Shown here in pieces: positions 57,885 to 64,000 of a stretch of DNA of 64,000 nucleotides. This DNA comes from CAIMWS01 sp964409245 (lineage in GTDB: Bacteria; Verrucomicrobiota; Verrucomicrobiia; Limisphaerales; UBA1319), in assembly GCA_964409245.1 (NCBI GenBank), contig CAYPCQ010000027.1, positions 17,436-81,435 of the forward strand. Direction: 5' to 3'. Below the pieces are notes generated by a model. It saw only the letters and a program-made list of their open reading frames with translations. It ran no database searches and was not told the origin of the DNA. The stretch's first letter is position 1. Each line of letters begins with the position of its first letter. The translations under genes were made by a program, and so were the position numbers.

Positions 57885-59117
57885 TCACTTTCTCAAGTGC
57901 TCGAGCAGGAGGCCGGCCAGCTCTTTTTCCACCTGGTAAAAGCCATGCTCATCCCGCCCCGGCCGGCAGCCGTTCATGATGAAAACCATTCCATACGGAC
58001 CCTCTTCCTGGAAATACATTCCGCTCAACAGCCCGTAAGCCTCCCCGTTGTGCCCGATCCAGGTCTGGCCGGGCACCAGGTTGTGGGTCAGGTGCAACCC
58101 CAGGCCCCGGTGGTCGTTGGTGGGGTCCGCGCCCGGCCCGGCTGCCGCCCACATCAGCCGGGCGGTCTCCGCCTTCAGAATGCCCGGGTGGCTGGCCGGA
58201 TCACGGAACCAAATCAAAAACCGGGCCAGATCCCTGGCTGTCGTGCGCAAGCCACCTTGCGGCCCCGAATAGATGGCGTTATCGCCCGGCCGGTAGCCGG
58301 CCTGGATCCGGCTGGGAGGCCGCTGGCCGCGCCAGTTTTCGGCCTGCGGCTGCCAGCGCCCCTGGTCCCAGCGGTAGAGCACCGCCAGGCGGTTCCAATC
58401 CTCGGGTCCCAGGCGGTCGGTGTTGAAGGTGGCTTTCATGCCCAGCGGATCAAAGATTCCCGCCTGGCAGCGGGCCTCGAAGCGCTCGCCGGTGATCTTT
58501 TCCACCACGGTCCCCAGCACCACAAATCCCAGGTTGGAATACTCGTATGTGGTCCCCGGCGGATTCGTGGTGAAAAGCGAGGCCCCGTAAAACCGGCCCC
58601 GGGGTGATAAAACCTCCGCCAGGGAAACCGCCGGATTGGTATAGGTGCAGGCCAGGAACCGGCCGTAATCGGCTCCGTCCCGCAAGCTGCTGGTGTGCGC
58701 CAGGATCTGCCGCACCGTAATGGGCCGGGCTGGACCAGCCGGATGGCGCACCGCAAATCCCAGCCAATGGCCCACTGGCTGGTCCAGATCCAGGAGCCCC
58801 CTTTCCCATAGCTGCATGGCAGCCACACTGGTGAACACCTTGGAGATGGAAGCCACCCGGAACAGGGTTTCATCCGTCACCGGCAGTTTGCGGTCCAGAT
58901 CGGCCCAGCCATGGTGGAGGGTGAAGGCCAGATTGGTCCCCCGGATCCCGGCCGCCGCGAGGCCCGCCACGTCATATTTCTGGCGCCACCGGGCCACCGC
59001 CGTTTCCAGGCCGGCCTGGCCCCAGGCTGGCGGCCCCAGGCCCAGGCCCAGCCAGGCGGCGCAGCAGGCCAGCCAGCGGACCCCCTTTGCGGTTTCCCAT
59101 GCTTCAGTCTTCCACAT
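57885..59117 (-). CDS. Class C beta-lactamase-like serine hydrolase, secreted
   Basis: A 410-residue exported protein (signal about 1-33, CCAAWLGLGLGPPAWG). The penicillin-binding fold motifs are present: SxxK at Ser90-Ile-Ser-Lys93 (VASISKVF), YxN at Tyr193-Ser-Asn195 (YEYSNLGF), and HNG near the C-terminus (WIGHNGEAYG) replacing KTG. This pattern is typical of the esterase/D-aminopeptidase side of the family (EstB, AmpH-like) rather than true beta-lactamases. The ATG at 59117 has GGAAAAAGA upstream; the open frame beyond it is a shadow of the kinase start. It is divergent from the hybrid kinase. Confidence 0.87.
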   Translation of the reverse strand: MWKTEAWETAKGVRWLACCAAWLGLGLGPPAWGQAGLETAVARWRQKYDVAGLAAAGIRGTNLAFTLHHGWADLDRKLPVTDETLFRVASISKVFTSVAAMQLWERGLLDLDQPVGHWLGFAVRHPAGPARPITVRQILAHTSSLRDGADYGRFLACTYTNPAVSLAEVLSPRGRFYGASLFTTNPPGTTYEYSNLGFVVLGTVVEKITGERFEARCQAGIFDPLGMKATFNTDRLGPEDWNRLAVLYRWDQGRWQPQAENWRGQRPPSRIQAGYRPGDNAIYSGPQGGLRTTARDLARFLIWFRDPASHPGILKAETARLMWAAAGPGADPTNDHRGLGLHLTHNLVPGQTWIGHNGEAYGLLSGMYFQEEGPYGMVFIMNGCRPGRDEHGFYQVEKELAGLLLEHLRK

Positions 59118-59145
59118 TGCCGTCTTTTTCCATCTTGGATAATGG

Positions 59146-59175
59146 TTGACGCGCCCGTTGTCTAATGAATAATCC
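59146..59175 (+). promoter_or_regulatory. Possible promoter for the hybrid kinase
   Basis: TTGACG, 18-bp spacer, TAATCC in the 115-bp region between divergent genes. The -10 box is weak. Confidence 0.35.
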
Positions 59176-59232
59176 CTCAAAATAACGCGTATCCTCCGGC
59201 CCGGCTGAACCGCCCGCCGGAACGGAAACCAA

Positions 59233-62200
59233 ATGAACCGTAACACGGAATACATGCGGCAGACTTTCTCCAGGTTGAACCGGAAGGATCGAATGCTTGT
59301 GGGGGGAATCTTCCTGGCTGGTTTCCTGGTTTCGCTGGCGGCTTTCCATCTCACCCTGCGGTTGTGGATTTTGGCGGCCGGCCCCGCCCTGACGGCCGGC
59401 CTGGGGAGCGCCGCGCTGCTGCTGCGCGCTCGCGCCTCGCGCAAAGAATGGGAGGCCAATGAAAAAACACGCCAAATCCAGCAGCTAAGCTCCAGCCTGG
59501 AGGCCCTCCTGGAGCACAGCCCCAACCTGGTGGCTTTGTTCGACCGCCAGGGGCGGATCATCACAGTCAACCCATCCCTGGCCACCTTCTGCCAAAAGCA
59601 GCGCGAGGAAATGGCGGGGCGCAACCTGGCCGATTTTCTGCCGCCGGAAATAGTCCAGAGCCGCTTGCAGCTGATCCACCGGGCGGAAACCTCCGGCGCT
59701 CACGCCACCACGGAAGACCATTTCCAGCTGCCTTCTGGAGAGCGTTTTTTTACCACCACCTTGTTCCCCGCCGGTTTTGCATCCGGTGGCAGCCGGCTTT
59801 ATTGTTCCTTATCCATGGATGTCACCGAGGCGCGGACCATGGCGCGCCGGGTCATGATCCAGCGGGATCTGGCCTTCGAGCTGGCCGGCTGTTCAACCAC
59901 CGAAACGACGCTGGAAAAATGCCTCCATGCGGCCATCCACATCACCGATGCGGATTGCGGCGCCATCTTCCTGTTTGATCCGGAGGCGAAACAATTCACG
60001 CTGGCGGATGCCTCCGGTTTGCCGGAAACCTTCCTTCAACGAAGCCAGCCGTTCGGCCTGGAGAATCCCGCGGCCCAGGTGATGCTCGACCCCCAGCCCC
60101 GGTGCTGGCCGGTCTCCGCCCTGCCGGCCGATAGCCTGCGGTCCGCCCTGACCGCCGAGGGCTTGCTCTGCGCCTGCCTCCTGCCCGTCTGGCGGCGGGA
60201 GAAAAGCCTGGGCTGCATCCTGGTGGCTTCCCATGCCCTGGCCCATTTGCCGGCCGATGGCCTGGATTTTCTGCACGCCATCGCGGTGTCCATGGGCGAT
60301 ATCTTGAACCACCTGCAGGCGGCGGCCGTCCTGCGCGAGAGCGAGGAAAAATTCCGGGCCATCACCGCCTCCGCGCTGGACGGCATCGCCATGGTCTCCG
60401 CCGAAGGCCGCCTGTGCCTGTGGAACCAGGCGGCCGAAGGCATCCTGGGCTATGGCGAGGCCGAGGCCTTGGAACTTGATTTCCGGCGGCTTTTCGATCC
60501 CTCCCGTTCCCGTGCCGCCGTGGAGCAGCTGGCCGGCTTCCTCACCTTGGACGGCGAAGGCAGCTCCCGCCTCGCCAAGCCGCTGGAGATGGCTGGCTTG
60601 CGCCAGGATGGCGCCCCCGTGCCCCTGGAGCTTTCCGCCACCGCCATCCAGCTTGGCCGCCGCCGTTTTTCGGTCTGGATTTTCCGCGACATCACCCAGC
60701 GCAAGCGGGCCGAGCAACTGCTGGTGCGGGCGAAAGACGAGCATGAAGCCGCCAACCGGGCCCTGGAAGCAGCCATGCTGCAGGCCAACCAGATGGCCAC
60801 CAAGGCCCAGATGGCCAACATCGCCAAAAGCCATTTCCTGGCGATCATGAGCCACGAAATCCGCACCCCCATGAATGGGGTCATCGGCATGACCAGCCTC
60901 CTGCTGGACACCCCCCTGAATCCCCAGCAAATGGGCTGGGTCGAAACCATCCGGCACAGCGGCGATGCCCTCCTGACCATCATCAACGACATCCTCGATT
61001 TTTCAAAAATCGAAGCCGGCAAGCTCGACCTCGAAGTGATTGAATTCGACCTGCGCTCGATCCTGGAGGATCTCAGCGAGGTGGTTTCCGTGAAAGCCCA
61101 GCAAAAGGGCCTGGAGCTGGATTGCCTGGTGGCGCCCGGGGTGCCGCAGCGCTTGCGGGGCGATCCCGGCCGCCTGCGCCAGGCCATCATGAATCTCGCC
61201 GGCAATGCCGTCAAATTCACCCACCAGGGCGGGATCCAGATCACGGTGGACCTCCTGAGTGGCAATAGCCGCGAGGTCCTCCTCAAATTCACCATCACCG
61301 ATACCGGCGCCGGCATCCCGGAAAACCGCCTGCGCTTCCTTTTTGAGCCTTTCACCCAGGCCGATGCCTCGACCGCCCGCCGGTTCGGCGGCACCGGCCT
61401 GGGCCTCTCCATCAGCAAGCGCCTGGCGGAAATGATGGGCGGCGAACTGGGGGTGCAAAGCCAGGCTGGCCGGGGATCGTCCTTCTGGCTTACCGCCTGT
61501 TTTGCCGTGGCGGAAACCGCGCCGCCCACCGCTGCCAGGGCTGCCGCCCTGGCGGGCATGCGTGTGCTGGTGGCCACTCCGCGGCCGGCCACCCGCCAGA
61601 TCCTGGAAGCGAACCTGGCCGCTTGGCAATGCCAGGCCACCACCGCCCCGGAGGCCGGCGAAATGGTCAGCTTGCTCCTGCGCGCCCAGGAGGAGGGCCA
61701 TCCCTTCCAAGCGGTGATCCTGGAAAACCCGGTGGGCAGCCATGAAGGCGAGGAGTATGGCGGGAAAATCATGGCCCAGACCACCCTCCAGGACACTTCC
61801 CTGATCCTCGTCAACGCCCTGGCCTCGATGGGCGATATGGAATATCTCTCGGAAATCGGGTTTTCCGCCTGCCTTAGCAAACCGCTTCGCACTCCGCTCT
61901 TGCTCGAATGCCTCCTGGGCCTCATGGGGATTCTGCCGCCGGAGCCATCCGCTGGGGCCAAGGTGGGCTCCAGCGCGGATTTCCTGCACCAGGAAGGGCG
62001 CCGGTTCCGCATCCTCCTGGTGGAGGATAACCAGGTGAATCAAAAGGTCGCCACCGCCATGCTGGAAAAGCTCGGTTTCCGCACGGATGCCGTCTCCAAT
62101 GGCCTGGAAGCCATCAAAGTGCTCGAAACGATCGGCTACGACCTCGTGCTCATGGATTGCCAGATGCCGGAAATGGACGGTTACGAAGCCACCCGCGCCA

Positions 62201-62787
62201 TCCGCAAAAAACAAACCCCGGTGTTGAACCCCTCCGTGCCGATTTTGGCCATGACCGCCAGCGCCTTGCCAGGCGACCGGGAACGCTGCCTCGCCGCCGG
62301 CATGAATGACTATATTTCCAAGCCGATCGATCCCGAGGCCATGTACCGGACCATCGCCCTTTGGCTGCCCCGCAGCCAGCGGCCCCCCTCGCCGGAAGGG
62401 ATCGATCCCGCCTTCCTTTCCCAAGCCGTCAGGGAGGCCATTTCCGCCACGGATGTGGTGTTCGACCGCCAGGAAATGCTCGCCAAATTGATGGGGGACG
62501 AAAAAGCCATGTTCCGGATCCTCCGCACCTTCATCAAACATGTCGGCGGCCGGATCACGCTCCTCAAACAGGCCGTTGATAGAGGAGATGCCACCGGCGC
62601 CGCTTTCCATGCCCATACCTTGAAAGGATCCTGCACCCAAATGGCCGCCAAAATCCTCTCCAAGATCGCCACCATGGCCGACTTGGCGGGCAAAAGATCC
62701 GACCTCAAAGCCTTGGGGGATCTGTTGCCCGACTTGGAAAACCAATTTGCCTGTTTCCAGCGGGAAGCCGCATTGCCAGAGCCATGA
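59233..62787 (+). CDS. Hybrid sensor histidine kinase with two receiver domains and HPt
   Basis: A 1184-residue phosphorelay protein. Two membrane helices (about 22-65) are followed by PAS (about 90-200), GAF (about 215-365), a second PAS (about 372-490), HisKA with His541 (IMSHEIRTPMNG), HATPase (about 640-755; NLAGNAVKF, DTGAGIP, GGTGLGLSIS), a degenerate receiver (about 775-890), an intact receiver with Glu931-Asp932, phosphoacceptor Asp975 (LVLMDCQMPEMDG) and SKPID, and an HPt with His1128 (HAHTLKGS). In the first receiver the phosphoacceptor position is Glu831 (VILENP) and the acidic pair is missing. No DNA-binding output is attached; a separate regulator or the downstream CheX may act on it. 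Confidence 0.93.
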   Translation: MNRNTEYMRQTFSRLNRKDRMLVGGIFLAGFLVSLAAFHLTLRLWILAAGPALTAGLGSAALLLRARASRKEWEANEKTRQIQQLSSSLEALLEHSPNLVALFDRQGRIITVNPSLATFCQKQREEMAGRNLADFLPPEIVQSRLQLIHRAETSGAHATTEDHFQLPSGERFFTTTLFPAGFASGGSRLYCSLSMDVTEARTMARRVMIQRDLAFELAGCSTTETTLEKCLHAAIHITDADCGAIFLFDPEAKQFTLADASGLPETFLQRSQPFGLENPAAQVMLDPQPRCWPVSALPADSLRSALTAEGLLCACLLPVWRREKSLGCILVASHALAHLPADGLDFLHAIAVSMGDILNHLQAAAVLRESEEKFRAITASALDGIAMVSAEGRLCLWNQAAEGILGYGEAEALELDFRRLFDPSRSRAAVEQLAGFLTLDGEGSSRLAKPLEMAGLRQDGAPVPLELSATAIQLGRRRFSVWIFRDITQRKRAEQLLVRAKDEHEAANRALEAAMLQANQMATKAQMANIAKSHFLAIMSHEIRTPMNGVIGMTSLLLDTPLNPQQMGWVETIRHSGDALLTIINDILDFSKIEAGKLDLEVIEFDLRSILEDLSEVVSVKAQQKGLELDCLVAPGVPQRLRGDPGRLRQAIMNLAGNAVKFTHQGGIQITVDLLSGNSREVLLKFTITDTGAGIPENRLRFLFEPFTQADASTARRFGGTGLGLSISKRLAEMMGGELGVQSQAGRGSSFWLTACFAVAETAPPTAARAAALAGMRVLVATPRPATRQILEANLAAWQCQATTAPEAGEMVSLLLRAQEEGHPFQAVILENPVGSHEGEEYGGKIMAQTTLQDTSLILVNALASMGDMEYLSEIGFSACLSKPLRTPLLLECLLGLMGILPPEPSAGAKVGSSADFLHQEGRRFRILLVEDNQVNQKVATAMLEKLGFRTDAVSNGLEAIKVLETIGYDLVLMDCQMPEMDGYEATRAIRKKQTPVLNPSVPILAMTASALPGDRERCLAAGMNDYISKPIDPEAMYRTIALWLPRSQRPPSPEGIDPAFLSQAVREAISATDVVFDRQEMLAKLMGDEKAMFRILRTFIKHVGGRITLLKQAVDRGDATGAAFHAHTLKGSCTQMAAKILSKIATMADLAGKRSDLKALGDLLPDLENQFACFQREAALPEP

Positions 62788-62947
62788 TCCCCATAATCCC
62801 CTGCGGTGGAGTCAGTTGCCAATGAACTTCGGTTTCATTATCAGCCCCATCCCCGCCGCAGCGCACGCCGCTGGATAATTTTGTTAAAGTTCCGGTGCCA
62901 GCCTGACGATAATCCAATGAACTGCGGTGGAAGTTGTTCCTTTTATT

Positions 62948-63421
62948 ATGATACCGTTGATTGAAGAACTTATTGGTCCGGCTGTCTCCCATGTATTTGG
63001 GACCATGCTGAATATGAAGGCGGATATGGTGCAGCTGGATGGGGGAATCCCCGGCCAAATCCAGGTTTCCGGCTCAATCGGTTTCACGGGCACGGTCAAT
63101 TTTGTGATTTACCTGACCTTCACTGAGCAATTTGCCCGCGCCATTACCTGCCGCCTGCTGGGCCTGCAGGATTACGAAATTGAGGGCCAGGAAATGGTCC
63201 ACGATGCCATCGGGGAAATGACCAACATGGTGGCGGGCTACGTCAAGACCCGCCTGTGCGACAAGGGCCAGCCATGCGCCATGACCGTCCCCACGGTGGT
63301 CCGCGGCAAGGAAATGACCGTGTCTGGCGGCTCCAACTCGGAGTGCCGGTTCATCCATTTCAAATGCAAGGAAAACGATATCACCATCCAGGTGATCCTC
63401 GCCTCCAAAGGCAAATCCTGA
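62948..63421 (+). CDS. cheX: CheX-like chemotaxis phosphatase
   Basis: A 157-residue CheC/CheX/FliY-family protein. The DAIGEMTNMVAG segment has Glu90 and Asn93, the ExxN pair that inserts into the receiver site of CheY to hydrolyse aspartyl phosphate. GSIGFTGTVNFVIYLTF and the C-terminal strands fit the CheX fold. One such motif is present, as in CheX, not two as in CheC. There are no other chemotaxis genes in the window; it follows the hybrid kinase by 160 bp on the same strand. A GTG at 62927 would add seven residues; the ATG at 62948 is preferred. Confidence 0.85.
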   Translation: MIPLIEELIGPAVSHVFGTMLNMKADMVQLDGGIPGQIQVSGSIGFTGTVNFVIYLTFTEQFARAITCRLLGLQDYEIEGQEMVHDAIGEMTNMVAGYVKTRLCDKGQPCAMTVPTVVRGKEMTVSGGSNSECRFIHFKCKENDITIQVILASKGKS

Positions 63422-63479
63422 CCCGAAGAAATTGCCCCAATTTCCAGGTTCAAACCAGGTTCACTTTTTGACACCGTCA

Positions 63480-64000
63480 CCGGCCGCGCGGTTGAGGAAC
63501 ACCGAGGGCTATAGGACACCCCCGCTCCCCGGCCAGCGGGGCGAGGGGCATAAGCGTGGGTTCAAGAGGAAAAGCGCGGCCAGGAAGAGCAAGCCCCAAC
63601 GGGGCGGCAATAATACAGTTGCTGCGTATCGCCCAGGGTAACGCCCCTGCGAACCCACACTCCAGCCTTGAAAGGGCGGGATAATCGAACGGAATGAAAC
63701 ACCAGCGCGCCAGATCCGCCTGCGCAGGGCCATTCGGGGCGGATGGCATTACGAATGCCCCACGTTATGCCGCCCTTTCAGGGCTTGGGTCGGGTTCTTC
63801 TGCGCGTTTCCCAGGGCGATGCCCTGGGCTGGATTAAAGCCGCGCCGTTGGCGCTAAAACAATCCCGATTTTGGACGTGCGGCGGCAACCCAGGCGCAAC
63901 CTTTTCTGGCGCCATGAAACCTGAATTCAGCCCCGAAGGGGCGGTCCTAATCCAGCCCAGGGCATCGCCCCATAAGCGCTAACTTGTTTTAGTCTGCCTC
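63480..64000. repeat. Array of palindromic interspersed repeats at the right end
   Basis: The stretch after cheX holds no convincing gene. It consists of short palindromic segments: CCCGCTCC-CCAGCGGGGCGA near 63527; CCAGCCTTGAAAGGGCGG at 63662-63685 with its inverse at 63765-63789; and GATGCCCTGGGCTGGATTA at 63818-63836 with its inverse at 63950-63973. Related pieces occur at 17484 and 31907. Such GC-rich REP-like repeats are common between genes in Planctomycetes and Verrucomicrobiota. Confidence 0.7.

Noticed and set aside
57885..59117. Beta-lactam resistance gene
   Set aside because: The third motif is HNG rather than KTG, and the overall pattern fits esterase/peptidase relatives; resistance cannot be inferred.

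Overview
The window looks like a high-GC chromosome segment of a Verrucomicrobiota bacterium, probably of the Pedosphaera/Limisphaerales type. This is inferred from gene style, not from a marker gene. Two type II secretion-style pseudopilins are present, one with the H-X9-DG signature. Many large signal-peptide proteins carry thrombospondin type 3, PKD, HYR or beta-propeller repeats and share a short YxIExSxDLxxW...FYR module. There is a planctomycete/verrucomicrobial-style kinase-WD40 giant next to an ECF sigma gene, and the glycoside hydrolases are diverse (GH95-like, GH127, GH32). No rRNA, tRNA or CRISPR array was recognised.

Layout. 1-9.7 kb: the end of an unknown gene, a pseudopilin, pgsA, rimO, an SDR oxidoreductase, a HAD phosphatase translationally coupled to a very large secreted M14-S9 double peptidase, and uppP. 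9.8-19 kb: an orphan branched-chain-type binding protein, a Tat-exported pectate-lyase-fold protein, a GH95-like glycosidase, a subtilase with a PKD domain, and a SUMF1-fold protein that has lost its stop codon by an apparent one-base frameshift. 19.3-31.9 kb is an accessory region, richer in AT. It holds three remnants of a REP-associated tyrosine transposase (RAYT), three copies of a second repeat (called R2 here), a VapBC toxin-antitoxin module, a group of secreted proteins (one with an HExxH motif, one with HYR domains, one duplicated and broken), and a two-gene McrB/McrC-like restriction system whose ATPase has an unrecognised N-terminal half. Two R2 copies bracket the 21.5-30.8 kb block as direct repeats.

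32-43.4 kb: a ThuA-domain protein and a Ycf48/BNR-like propeller protein; an amtB-glnB nitrogen operon with a good sigma-54 promoter match; a TlpA-like redoxin; a second pseudopilin; an orphan intrinsic terminator that may mark a small RNA; and GH127 coupled to a VOC protein. 43.4-57 kb: the giant Ser/Thr kinase with WD40 repeats and its ECF sigma partner, a GH32 protein lacking the usual acid/base Glu, a thrombospondin type 3 protein, a discoidin-like secreted protein, a TIGR03663-type GT-C membrane protein, and a POT-family transporter. 57.4-64 kb: a DUF883 protein, a class C beta-lactamase-like esterase, a hybrid histidine kinase with two receiver domains and an HPt, a lone CheX, and a terminal array of palindromic interspersed repeats.

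The genes suggest a polysaccharide- and peptide-degrading lifestyle with a large secretome, nitrogen-limitation control through sigma-54, and extensive signal transduction. A 162-bp element with terminal inverted repeats occurs twice in opposite orientation, at 12.5 and 57.3 kb. All family assignments rest on reading motifs by eye; no database search was run.
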